Source: Acidilobaceae archaeon
GTDB lineage: Archaea; Thermoproteota; Thermoprotei_A; Sulfolobales; Acidilobaceae
Direction: 5' to 3'
Assembly (NCBI GenBank): GCA_026985385.1
Contig: JALSQM010000047.1
Span: 1 to 13,155 of the forward strand
Length of the DNA: 13,155 bases
Shown: positions 1-6,516 of the stretch, one piece after another
Position numbering within the stretch: position 1 is the first letter of the stretch
Layout: every line of letters starts with the position of its first letter
Translations under genes and position numbers: made by a program
Notes under the pieces: model-generated
Database searches by the model: none
What the model was told of the DNA's origin: nothing
Seen by the model: the letters and a program-made list of their open reading frames with translations, nothing else

Positions 1-70
1 TATCGTCATCCTACACCACCAGTCTAAACATTACTAACGTAATGCTTATTAGGGTTCCGTCACAGTAATA

Positions 71-87
71 GTAAGATGACGTAAGAT
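71..87. repeat. Tandem GTAAGAT direct repeat upstream of the first gene
   Basis: GTAAGAT occurs at 71-77 and again at 81-87, exactly one helical turn (10 bases) apart. A related GTAATA lies just before them, and a looser match, AACGTAATG, at 36-44. The repeats lie between a TATA-like stretch (about 47-53, CTTATTA) and the GTG start at 105, a usual place for a repressor operator. This is an inference; the copies are short and could be chance in AT-rich DNA. Confidence 0.25.
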
Positions 88-104
88 ATGTGTAGAGGTG
101 GTGT

Positions 105-461
105 GTGGTGCGTGGCCTGTTAGGCCTGGTGGAGACTGACATGGAAGGGCTGGTCTGGGAGCTTGAGGGTGCGTGCGTACTGCGGGAGCACCTGCTACTG
201 GTGGCTGTGGAGCGCGCTATAGAGACGCTGGAGCGGCGGCTAAGGGACCCGGGAAGCGTGCTAGAGGCCTTCAAAATCCTGCTACGAGAGGCCAAGCTAG
301 GGAGCGAGATAGACCTGGCGAGATACGGGGTATGGGTCAGCGACACCGCCTCAGCCCTAGTCCTAGAGGCAGAGGCATACCCCGCCAGCCCTAAGAGTCA
401 GGTTCAGGTGCAGGGCGGGCAGCCCAGCCCCGGCTCCAAAGCAGGCGAGGCGGAGACGTAG
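105..461 (+). CDS. Uncharacterised small protein, possible cargo of the integrated element
   Basis: I do not recognise this 118-residue protein. Residues 1-90 look mostly helical, with alternating charged and hydrophobic residues (for example RAIETLERRLRD). From about residue 93 the tail is rich in Pro, Ser, Gln and Gly and is probably disordered. There is no signal peptide, membrane segment or cysteine motif; the single Cys is near residue 24. The GTG start at 105 is chosen because GAGGTG at 95-100 makes a ribosome site. The surrounding non-coding DNA is clearly more AT-rich than the rest of the window, and the next gene is an integrase fragment ending in a tRNA, so I infer this is a gene of the integrated element. 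It is followed by a T-rich terminator-like tract. That it is a real gene is likely but not certain. Confidence 0.6.
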   Translation: MVRGLLGLVETDMEGLVWELEGACVLREHLLLVAVERAIETLERRLRDPGSVLEAFKILLREAKLGSEIDLARYGVWVSDTASALVLEAEAYPASPKSQVQVQGGQPSPGSKAGEAET

Positions 462-497
462 TCAACCATTAACTACGCAAGATCCAGACCATACATG

Positions 498-510
498 TTA
501 TCTTCTTTTT
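498..510 (+). terminator. T-rich tract after the first gene
   Basis: TTATCTTCTTTTT lies 37 bases after the stop codon of the 105-461 gene. Archaeal RNA polymerase ends transcription at such T-runs without needing a hairpin. The 153-base gap around it (462-614) otherwise holds only the promoter of the integrase fragment. Confidence 0.45.
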
Positions 511-562
511 AGTATACGTGTTCTCATACTCCTGCTATTCTAGGCTTTAACATCTGACTTGT

Positions 563-597
563 AGTTAGGTTATCTACGGGCTAACTCCCTATAAGGG
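563..597 (+). promoter_or_regulatory. Promoter and possible operator of the integrase fragment
   Basis: CCTATAAG at 588-595 is a good archaeal TATA box about 23-26 bases before the ATG at 615, so the transcript could be leaderless or nearly so. Directly upstream is the inverted repeat AGTTAG (563-568) / CTAACT (581-586), with a 12-base spacer, which reaches the TATA/BRE region. A dimeric regulator bound there could block initiation; the operator role is an inference. Confidence 0.45.
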
Positions 598-614
598 TAG
601 AGGGCGACCATACC

Positions 615-878
615 ATGACTAGACGGTTGGCTGGTGAAGTCGGGGAGACTCTCATGGGCTACGTAGTTAAGCGGATCAAAGGTCGCCTGTACGTCTACGA
701 GCAGTATCGTAGGGATGGTAAAGTGGTCACCAAGTACGTCGGTCCACTAGAACGCATTATCGAAGAATGGAAGGCCCTCAAGGACATGGGGTTGAGGGGC
801 GGAGCCCCTAGGTGGTGGGCCCGGGGGGATTTGAACCCCCGACCACCCGGTTATCAGCCGGGCGCTCTACCGGGCTGA
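615..878 (+). CDS. SSV-type tyrosine integrase, N-terminal fragment int(N)
   Basis: The first ~55 residues match what I know of the N-terminus of Sulfolobus SSV1 integrase: a Tyr-rich strand (KGRLYVYEQYRRDGK) followed by KYVGPLERIIEEW, like SSV1's RYVGPLADVVESY. Residues 67-87, including GDLNPRPPGYQPG, are encoded by the complement of the tRNA-Ile gene, as the PPGFEPG stretch of SSV1 integrase is encoded by its attP. The catalytic domain (the R-H-R-Y residues) is absent: the frame stops within the 5' half of the tRNA. SSV-type elements carry attP inside int, so integration splits the gene and leaves int(N) joined to the intact tRNA; that is the arrangement here. Translation may start at ATG 615 (TATA about 23 bases upstream, near-leaderless) or at ATG 654, preceded by GGGGA. 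This is a split product, not an active recombinase. Confidence 0.85.
   Translation: MTRRLAGEVGETLMGYVVKRIKGRLYVYEQYRRDGKVVTKYVGPLERIIEEWKALKDMGLRGGAPRWWARGDLNPRPPGYQPGALPG
795..809 (-). terminator. Hairpin immediately 3' of tRNA-Ile
   Basis: AGGGGC (795-800) and GCCCCT (804-809) form a perfect 6-base-pair stem with a 3-base loop, three bases beyond the encoded CCA end of the tRNA. It could help 3' processing or termination of the tRNA transcript. It also lies in int(N) coding sequence, so it would have come from the element. No T-run follows it on the minus strand, which weakens the terminator reading. Confidence 0.3.
813..857. other. Probable attachment site (tRNA 3' half, SSV type)
   Basis: For SSV1-like elements the duplicated att sequence is the tRNA 3' half, from the anticodon loop to the 3' end, about 44 bases, with crossover near the anticodon loop. 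Here that interval is about 813-857: anticodon at 853-855 and encoded CCA at 813-815. The int(N) frame is continuous through it. No second copy is present in the window, so the other att copy and int(C) should lie left of base 1 if the element is intact. Confidence 0.6.
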
Positions 879-889
879 GCTACGGGCCC
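813..889 (-). tRNA. tRNA-Ile (GAT anticodon)
   Basis: Read on the minus strand from 889, the sequence folds as a complete cloverleaf. The acceptor stem is GGGCCCG/CGGGCCC, the D arm GCTC/GAGC, and the anticodon stem CCCGG/CCGGG, with loop CTGATAA giving anticodon GAT (bases 853-855). The variable loop is TGGTC, and the T arm is GGGGG/CCCCC with loop TTCAAAT. The discriminator is A and the CCA end is encoded. There are 74 bases without CCA and no intron. It reads AUC codons, and AUU by wobble. A TATA box lies about 30 bases upstream. The 3' half doubles as the probable attachment site of an integrated element, and the integrase fragment on the other strand overlaps it. Confidence 0.97.
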
Positions 890-913
890 CTCGCGGCGAG
901 GGTTCCTCGTGGT

Positions 914-925
914 GTCTTATATCGG
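914..925 (-). promoter_or_regulatory. TATA box of the tRNA-Ile gene
   Basis: On the minus strand this reads ACCGATATAAGA. Its centre is near base 919, about 30 bases before the first tRNA base at 889 and 26 before a start site near 893, the normal archaeal spacing. The rest of 890-985 shows nothing else that I can support. Confidence 0.6.
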
Positions 926-985
926 TTAAGGTAGCGGGGGAGGGTCTGTCTCATTTGTGCCTCAACGGCCGCCAGCGCCTCCCAC

Positions 986-1912
986 CTAGTGGGGTGTCGC
1001 CCCTGTGCTCCCTGGCTTCAGGGACTTTAGCTCCTCGTCAACCTGCTTCTTTATTCTAAGGCGTGTCTCGCCGTCGGAGTCTAGGAGGCTATCTATCAGG
1101 TGCTGGGGGGCCTCCAAGGCTCCGCGGAGCTTCAGCTTGACTAGGGCCTTGTATGCTACGTAGTCTAGGTACTCTTTAGGCGCGGTCTCTAGGTAGGACT
1201 TGGCGATCTCCCTCGCTATTCTGTAGAGTAGCTCAACGTCATCATATGTTGCCACGATGAGTGCCTCCCCGCTGCCCTCACTCGCCATGTCGTAGAGCGA
1301 TTCTAGTATGTCTTCTTCGAGTATTATTAGGAATCCCCTGTCCCCCGTTTTAGCCACGACTATGTCCCCCTCGATATCCTCCTCGGAGGCCTTGTAGACC
1401 TCCTCACCGTAGGATTCGGGGTACACGTAATAGACTACTCCATCGTCCTGAACTGCAACGTAGACGCTTGATCTGCGCCCGGTAACCTCCTCGACGAGGC
1501 TCGTTAGGAACCCCCAGGCTAGGAGTGCGGCCTCGCTTAGGTCACCCTCATCGCTAGGATACTCATCCAATGGCCCCCCACCCCCTGAGCCTCCAGCCTC
1601 CCCAAGGGGCCCGGGGTCGGCGATTAGGGCGCCGTCTAGGGGGTCAGGGGCCTCTCCCTCGGCGCCGCCGCCCAAGAGGGGGGCGCCCGGCTCCTCTAGA
1701 ACCCTGAGGGCGCCCTCTATCATGTGCTGCAGTATCCTCTCGGAGGCGAGGTAGGCGGCCAGCCAGGCGCCCACGAGGATCAAGGCCTCTAGGGGGAGAG
1801 GTATGAGACCTCGGAGGAGGGCGAGGATAGGGCCGACAACAACTATCACCGCCACGAGAGCTAGTAGAGCCCTACCCCTCCTATCGAGCCTAACCCTGAT
1901 CAGCTGCTCCAC
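986..1912 (-). CDS. Membrane-anchored protein of unknown function
   Basis: The 308-residue product has two closely spaced hydrophobic helices (about residues 15-33 and 38-57), with a basic N-terminus (RLDRRGR). This predicts an N-in hairpin with the rest in the cytoplasm. Residues 74-125 form a flexible acidic Gly/Pro/Asp-rich linker containing GGSGGGG. Residues 126-300 form a mixed alpha/beta domain with strands such as SSVYVAVQDDGVVYYVYP and GDIVVAKTGDRGFLIILEE, and a helical, charged C-terminus. I recognise no catalytic motif or family. The start is GTG at 1912; its ribosome site is weak, but a TATA box near 1972 fits a leader of about 34 bases. The gene is transcribed alone, divergently from surE. 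The fold resembles a tethered sensor or scaffold in general layout only, which is not a functional assignment. Confidence 0.75.
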   Translation of the reverse strand: MEQLIRVRLDRRGRALLALVAVIVVVGPILALLRGLIPLPLEALILVGAWLAAYLASERILQHMIEGALRVLEEPGAPLLGGGAEGEAPDPLDGALIADPGPLGEAGGSGGGGPLDEYPSDEGDLSEAALLAWGFLTSLVEEVTGRRSSVYVAVQDDGVVYYVYPESYGEEVYKASEEDIEGDIVVAKTGDRGFLIILEEDILESLYDMASEGSGEALIVATYDDVELLYRIAREIAKSYLETAPKEYLDYVAYKALVKLKLRGALEAPQHLIDSLLDSDGETRLRIKKQVDEELKSLKPGSTGATPH

Positions 1913-1966
1913 CCCGGAACCCTAAGCGCCCTCCCCGGGCACCATGGGGGCCTAAGTCTTCCAGCC

Positions 1967-1977
1967 TATTTAATAGA
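1967..1977 (-). promoter_or_regulatory. TATA box of the membrane-protein gene
   Basis: On the minus strand the sequence reads TCTATTAAATA, centred near 1972. It predicts a start site near 1946 and a leader of about 34 bases before GTG 1912. An ATG at 1945 would open a seven-codon frame (MVPGEGA, then stop) exactly at the predicted transcript end; whether this means anything is unknown. Confidence 0.45.
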
Positions 1978-2000
1978 TACCTCTGCACCCTCCACCCCCA

Positions 2001-2011
2001 CGCTATATAAG
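2001..2011 (+). promoter_or_regulatory. TATA box of surE
   Basis: CGCTATATAAG, centred near 2007, is a strong archaeal TATA box. It predicts initiation at about 2033, which would make ATG 2036 nearly leaderless, or give a leader of about 75 bases if translation starts at TTG 2111. Confidence 0.6.
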
Positions 2012-2035
2012 GGTGTGGTGGGGAGTCCGAGGGCT

Positions 2036-2908
2036 ATGCCGGAGCGGGTCTTCACCCTTAATAGCTTCTCCTGGGGTGCGGTATCCTTGTCGCCTTGGGG
2101 GTTGCATGGGTTGGGGGCTGTTGTTTTAGCCACTAATGATGATGGCATTGAGGCCCCGGGGCTCAGGGCCCTCGTGGCTGGGCTGGCTAGGGCCGGGTTT
2201 AGGGTGTACGTCTCAGCCCCTCGGAGGCCGTCGAGTAGTATGGGGAAGGCGCTCCGCTACCCCGCGCGCTACGGGAGGATCCCCTTTGAGGGGGCTGTGA
2301 GTGCCTGGTGGGTCGACTCCACCCCCGCCGCTGCCGTCGTGGCTGCGCTCCGTTACTTCTTAGACGAGCCTCCTAGGGTGGTTGTCTCGGGGATCAACAG
2401 GGGGCCCAACATGGGCGTAGAGGATCTCCTGACCAGCGGTACCATAGGGGCGGCGATTGAGGCCTCCCTCCACGGGATACCCTCCATAGCAGTGAGCCTT
2501 GCAACTGATGAGGGCTGGGATATAGGCGACTACAGTGAGGCCGCTAGGCTCGCCGCCGCCCTAGCCAGGGCGGTCGTCGAGAACCCCCCACCACCTGGGG
2601 GGCCGAGGCTCCTCGTAGTCAACGTACCCGAGGGGAGGCCCAGGGGTGTGAGGCTCACCAGGCTGGCCTGGAACGACTACCGCATACCCCTAAGGGAGAG
2701 GGAGCAGGGGATCCTCGAGCCGGTGCCCCACAGCTATAGGGAGAGGTACTGGGATAGAGGCCCCGGCACCGATGTTGAAGCGGTGCTTAACGGCTACGCC
2801 TCCGTGACCCCCGTGTGCCTGGCAGCGCTCCAGCAGCCGCGGGGGCTCGAGTGGGCCCGGAGCCTCGTGGGCAGGGTCGAGGAGATCCTGGGCGCCCCTA
2901 GACGTTGA
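2036..2908 (+). CDS. surE: 5'/3'-nucleotidase SurE
   Basis: SurE is a metal-dependent phosphatase that removes phosphate from nucleoside monophosphates and takes part in nucleotide salvage and stress survival. The hallmarks are present: LATNDDGIEAPGL (metal-binding Asp pair at residues 35-36), SAPRRPSSSMGKAL (the conserved Ser loop), VSGINRGPNMG with the metal-binding Asn, and LTSGTIGAAIEASLHGIPSIAVS. The C-terminus (TDVEAVLNGYASVTPV) is also typical. SurE proteins normally begin two or three residues before the ILVTNDDG strand, which here would be TTG 2111 (265 residues). I list ATG 2036 (290 residues) because the TATA box at 2001-2011 places the transcript start there; the extra 25 residues look unlike a conserved domain, so the start is open. 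The 3' end overlaps the convergent metallo-hydrolase gene by 11 bases. Confidence 0.93.
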   Translation: MPERVFTLNSFSWGAVSLSPWGLHGLGAVVLATNDDGIEAPGLRALVAGLARAGFRVYVSAPRRPSSSMGKALRYPARYGRIPFEGAVSAWWVDSTPAAAVVAALRYFLDEPPRVVVSGINRGPNMGVEDLLTSGTIGAAIEASLHGIPSIAVSLATDEGWDIGDYSEAARLAAALARAVVENPPPPGGPRLLVVNVPEGRPRGVRLTRLAWNDYRIPLREREQGILEPVPHSYRERYWDRGPGTDVEAVLNGYASVTPVCLAALQQPRGLEWARSLVGRVEEILGAPRR

Positions 2909-3641
2909 TCACCGCAAGCTCTCCGGGCACCAGGAGGCGGGGGAGCCTCCGCCTCCTAGCCTCGGCGAGGCTTGGGGGGCTCAGGTGGAAGGCGACAGCG
3001 ATCCCCACTCCGGCCTCCTCGACGGCTAGCCTCCACGCCGTGGAGACGCTCATATGCATCTCACTCACACCCTCCCCGCCATGGCCCGTGGGGAGTGTGG
3101 AGTCGACGACTGCAATCCTATACCCCCTAAGGGCCTCCGCCAGGCGGTGGTCGTAGGCGGTGTCAGCCGTGTAGGCTAGGAGCCCATCGCCGCCCTCGTA
3201 GACTAGGATCCCATATGTGGGCACCTGATGCCTAACCCTGAAGGGGGCCATCTCGAGGCCTCCCCCCAGGGCCACGCTGGACCCGGGTTCGAGTACCTCC
3301 ACCCTAACCTCCCTGCCCCTAGGCAGGGCCTCCACGAGCCTGGAGGACAGCCTCTCAGCCACCTCCCCGGGTAGTATGACGCGCAGCCCGGGGCAGCCCT
3401 CGGCCCCCCTGGCGCTTAGAAGCTCGCCCATCCCAGCCCAGTGGTCTGCGTGCTCGTGGCTCACATACACGGCGTCGATCTCGCAGGGGCTGAAACCGGC
3501 CTGGAGGAGCCTAGAGCAGCAGGAGGAGCCGCAGTCCACGACCACCCTAGCCTCGGGGGCCTCCAAGAGCAGGGAGGGCCCCGCGTAGCCCGGCGGCGGA
3601 TAGGCGCCGCCCGCCCCCAGTATGTGGACGGACAGGCTCAC
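2898..3641 (-). CDS. RNase Z-like MBL-fold metallo-hydrolase
   Basis: This 247-residue protein belongs to the metallo-beta-lactamase superfamily, ElaC/RNase Z-like branch (COG1234 type). The zinc site is SHEHADH, with H62, H64, D66 and H67. Later ligand-like positions are the Asp in AYTADTAYD, and His in SEMHMS and AVAFHLSP, in the order seen in RNase Z. A Cys-rich turn, DCGSSCCSRL (residues 36-45), is unusual. The long exosite arm RNase Z uses to grip tRNA is not obvious, so tRNA 3' processing should not be assumed; a small phosphodiester or ester substrate is equally possible. The GTG start at 3641 is chosen because it overlaps the upstream gene's TGA as GTGA, a sign of coupled translation, and because the preceding 18 in-frame residues look non-conserved. 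Confidence 0.85.
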   Translation of the reverse strand: MSLSVHILGAGGAYPPPGYAGPSLLLEAPEARVVVDCGSSCCSRLLQAGFSPCEIDAVYVSHEHADHWAGMGELLSARGAEGCPGLRVILPGEVAERLSSRLVEALPRGREVRVEVLEPGSSVALGGGLEMAPFRVRHQVPTYGILVYEGGDGLLAYTADTAYDHRLAEALRGYRIAVVDSTLPTGHGGEGVSEMHMSVSTAWRLAVEEAGVGIAVAFHLSPPSLAEARRRRLPRLLVPGELAVINV

Positions 3642-4888
3642 GGTGGAACCCCGCCTATCAGCCGTAGGCCCCCGCGGGGGTTTAACACGCGCCACGCCAG
3701 GGCGGCGGCGAGGCCGTGGCGGCCCATGACTAGTGCGACGTGGTTGCCGAGGCCCAGCCCGCTGCCGGCCGGGGGCTCCGCTAGCTCGACCTCGACCTGG
3801 GTCTCACACTGGAGGCCCCTCCAGGGGGCCCCCGAGGCTATGTGAGCCTCCGCCACGACCGCCCCGCCTCCATCTGGGGAGGCCTGGAGCACCGTGGCTG
3901 GGACGCCCTCCGGGATCCACAGGGAGAGCGTCGGGCTCCTACCCGTTATGAAGTGCCCCTCAACACCGTGGGCAAGCCCGAGGCTGGGGGAGGCCCCGCA
4001 GTGGGCTAGGCCCAGGCGGCGCCCCCTCACCCAGGCCGTGTTGGCGAGGAACCCCGGCTTCAGTGCTGTGGACTGGAGCACGTGTAGCGATAGTGTAGCC
4101 GCGACGTCCCCCTCGCAGCCGACTGTAAGCCCCTCCATGTTGAGCAGGGCATGCGCCAGGCAGGCGTTGGAGCCCAACTCCTCCATGAATGAGGGGCATG
4201 AAGGCGCCAGAGAGTCAAGGCCCAGCTCGCCCGCGAGCCTCTTCAGGGCGGCGTAGACCCTCAGGGCGTCCCTCAAGGCCTCCCGAGTGGCCTTCACGTG
4301 GATGGCCCCCCTGGTGAGGGCGGGCGGGGGCTCGGGGGGATCCCGGGGCGCCCTCTCCAGCAGCTCCTCCACCCTGACGCGGGTAACCTCCACCCCAAGC
4401 CTCTCGGCGAGGCCCGTGCCGGGTTCCACGATCCATGAGGGGGGGTCCCCTATGAGGCCGAGCCTAGAGCCCCGCGTGGCCCACGCCGCCCTGAGGCCCC
4501 TCACCACAGCCTCGAGCCCCGCGAGCGTGGATTGGTCACCCACCCCTAGGGGGCCCAGCGTTAGGGCGGCGGCTCCCAGCTCCCCTAGTTCGCCTCTAAT
4601 CGAGGCCAGGCTTGAGGCGCTGTTAGCCACGGGCAATCCCAGAACCGCGACGGGCCACGTGCTCCTCGCTATCCCCAGCGCCTCCCCCTCAGTCCCCCCG
4701 GAGGCTAGCACCACCAGCAAGCCGTCACACTCATCCCCGGGCTCCTCCACCCTCCGCGCTCTCAGGCCCAGCCTGGCGAGGTCTGCCTCCAAGAGGCGGG
4801 CCACGATGTCCCCCCGCCTTCCGGAGCCAGCCTCTAGGATAATGTAGCAGAGCCTAGCCCTGCCGGCGCGCCTCCAGCCCCTAGCCAC
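3638..4888 (-). CDS. L-fucose/L-arabinose isomerase-fold protein
   Basis: This 416-residue protein has the layout of the FucI/AraA sugar isomerase superfamily. An N-terminal Rossmann-like part contains CDGLLVVLASGGTEGEAL (residues 54-71). A middle domain contains RLGLIGDPPSW (142-152). A C-terminal part contains CPSFMEELGSNACLAHALLN (231-250) and GCEGDVAATLS (257-267), then LAHCG (294-298). E237 and D261 are 24 residues apart, as are the metal-binding Glu337 and Asp361 that I recall from E. coli FucI, so the metal site seems kept; H296 may be a further ligand. It is shorter than FucI (about 590) or AraA (about 500). The substrate cannot be read from sequence, and no sugar-catabolism genes lie nearby. 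GTG 4888 is preceded by GGGGGGCG. It is translationally coupled to the RNase Z-like gene. Confidence 0.75.
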   Translation of the reverse strand: MARGWRRAGRARLCYIILEAGSGRRGDIVARLLEADLARLGLRARRVEEPGDECDGLLVVLASGGTEGEALGIARSTWPVAVLGLPVANSASSLASIRGELGELGAAALTLGPLGVGDQSTLAGLEAVVRGLRAAWATRGSRLGLIGDPPSWIVEPGTGLAERLGVEVTRVRVEELLERAPRDPPEPPPALTRGAIHVKATREALRDALRVYAALKRLAGELGLDSLAPSCPSFMEELGSNACLAHALLNMEGLTVGCEGDVAATLSLHVLQSTALKPGFLANTAWVRGRRLGLAHCGASPSLGLAHGVEGHFITGRSPTLSLWIPEGVPATVLQASPDGGGAVVAEAHIASGAPWRGLQCETQVEVELAEPPAGSGLGLGNHVALVMGRHGLAAALAWRVLNPRGGLRLIGGVPP

Positions 4889-4916
4889 CAGCGCCCCCCA
4901 TGCTCTACGGGCGACC

Positions 4917-4926
4917 GGCTGTTAAG
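4917..4926. promoter_or_regulatory. Possible shared promoter element between guaA and the isomerase-like gene
   Basis: GGCTGTTAAG sits in the 73-base divergent gap. Read to the right it predicts a guaA start near 4948, 14 bases before GTG 4962. Read to the left, CTTAACAGCC predicts a start near 4896, just before GTG 4888. It is a weak TATA match, so this is tentative. Confidence 0.3.
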
Positions 4927-4961
4927 CGTGGAGCGCCCCCTGAGCCTGTGGGAGGGGTGGC

Positions 4962-6512
4962 GTGGCCAGTAGGCCCTCCGTGCTCGTGGTGGACTTCGGG
5001 GGGCAGTACGCGCACCTGATAGCTAGGAGGCTCCGCGGCCTAGGGGTCTTCTCGGTCCTCGCGAGCGCTTCCTGGGGCCTCCGCGGCGTTGAGGGGGAGG
5101 CTTCAGGCCTCGACTTGAGGGGTATAGTGCTTAGCGGCGGGCCAGCCAGCGTGTGGGAGGCGGGCCACGACGGCATAGCGGAGTGGGCTATCGGGATGGG
5201 TGTTCCAGTGCTTGGCATATGCTATGGGCACCAGCTCCTAGCCAAGGTGCTTGGGGGGAGGGTGGGGAGGGCTCCCAGGGGCGAGTTCGGCCCCACAACG
5301 GTCGAGGTGCTTGATGAGGACGTCATATTGAGGGGTGCGCCCCCGAGGATCCGGGTCTGGATGAGCCATAACGACGCAGTCCTCGAGGCGCCCCCCGGCT
5401 CTAGGGTTCTAGCCAGGAGCCCCGGCTCGCCCGTGGCCGCCTTCGAGTATAGGCTAGGCGGCACAGTGGTTCACGGCGTCCAGTGGCACCCCGAGGTCAC
5501 CCACAGCGAGTACGGTCTAGAGCTGCTCAGGAACTGGGCCTCCCAGACTGGTGCCCTGGGCACGTGGAGCCCCGGCGATATAGTGGGTGAGCTGGTTGAC
5601 CACGTTAGGAGGGAGGTACCGCCGGGTGAGAGGGCTGTAGCAGCCGTCAGTGGCGGGGTAGACTCGACGGTAGCAGCGGTCATAGCCTCCAAGGCTCTCG
5701 GCGACAGGCTTACACCAGTCTTCATAGACCATGGCCTCCACCCCGAGGGGGAGGTCGAGAGGGCCCTACGCCTCCTAAGGGCCTCGGGGCTCGACCCGGT
5801 GGTTGTCGACGCTTCTAGGGAGTTCCTGGAGGCCCTGAGGGGGGTTAGGGATCCCGAGGAGAAGAGGAGGGTCGTCGGCAGGCTATACGGCGAGGTTCTG
5901 GCCCGCGAGGCGAGACGCCTAGGGGCCCGCTACCTAGTGCAGGGCACCATATACCCCGACGTAATAGAGTCCGGCGCCAGGCCGGGGGCAGACGTCATAA
6001 AGACTCATCACAACGTTGGAGGGCTCCCCAGGGATCTAGGCCTAAACGTCGTAGAGCCGCTCCGCTGGCTCTACAAGGACGAGGTGAGGGTGATCGCCTC
6101 AAGGCTAGGCCTTCCCAGGGAGCTCCTGGAGAAGCAGCCGGTCCCGGGCCCGGGGCTAGCCGTGAGGGTGGAGGGCGAGGTGACGCCTGAGAAGCTCAGG
6201 ATACTCAGGAGGGCTGATAGGATAGTGAGGGAGGTTATAGAGTCCCACGGCCTTCAGAGGGGGCTCTGGCAGTACTTCGCGGTTCTAACGGCCTCCAAGG
6301 CTACGGGGGTTAAGGGTGACAGGAGGAGCTACGGCTACGTAGTAGCCGTGAGGGTTGTCGAGAGCAGGGAGGCGATGACTGCAAACATTGCAAAGCTCCC
6401 CTGGAGCGTCCTAGAGGAGATAGCGTCTAGGATAACGGGTGAAATACCCGAGGTGACGAGGGTCGTCTACGACATAACCCCGAAGCCCCCGGCGACTATC
6501 GAGTGGGAGTAG
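4962..6512 (+). CDS. guaA: GMP synthase (glutamine-hydrolysing)
   Basis: GuaA converts XMP to GMP using ATP and glutamine, the last step of guanine nucleotide synthesis. The 516-residue protein is the single-chain form. The N-terminal class I glutamine amidotransferase (residues 1-195) has nucleophile C87 in GICYGHQ and the H176/E178 pair in VQWHPEV. The ATP-pyrophosphatase domain has its PP-loop at SGGVDST (230-236). The C-terminal dimerisation domain ends in the typical DITPKPPATIEWE. Many euryarchaea split these into two proteins, so the fused form fits a crenarchaeon. GTG 4962 is preceded by a strong GGAGGGG (4951-4957). It is divergent from the isomerase-like gene and ends 4 bases from the convergent CDGSH gene. 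All key residues are intact. Confidence 0.98.
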   Translation: MASRPSVLVVDFGGQYAHLIARRLRGLGVFSVLASASWGLRGVEGEASGLDLRGIVLSGGPASVWEAGHDGIAEWAIGMGVPVLGICYGHQLLAKVLGGRVGRAPRGEFGPTTVEVLDEDVILRGAPPRIRVWMSHNDAVLEAPPGSRVLARSPGSPVAAFEYRLGGTVVHGVQWHPEVTHSEYGLELLRNWASQTGALGTWSPGDIVGELVDHVRREVPPGERAVAAVSGGVDSTVAAVIASKALGDRLTPVFIDHGLHPEGEVERALRLLRASGLDPVVVDASREFLEALRGVRDPEEKRRVVGRLYGEVLAREARRLGARYLVQGTIYPDVIESGARPGADVIKTHHNVGGLPRDLGLNVVEPLRWLYKDEVRVIASRLGLPRELLEKQPVPGPGLAVRVEGEVTPEKLRILRRADRIVREVIESHGLQRGLWQYFAVLTASKATGVKGDRRSYGYVVAVRVVESREAMTANIAKLPWSVLEEIASRITGEIPEVTRVVYDITPKPPATIEWE

Positions 6513-6516
6513 GAGG

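Noticed and set aside
11..346. Minus-strand 111-residue frame opposite the first gene
   Set aside because: Ser/Arg-rich low-complexity product antisense to 105-461, which has a ribosome site and a more protein-like composition.
3960..4847. Several long frames on both strands within 3638-4888
   Set aside because: They are shadows caused by GC-rich third positions; their products are Pro/Arg/Ser-rich and none has motifs, while the 416-residue frame has family motifs throughout.
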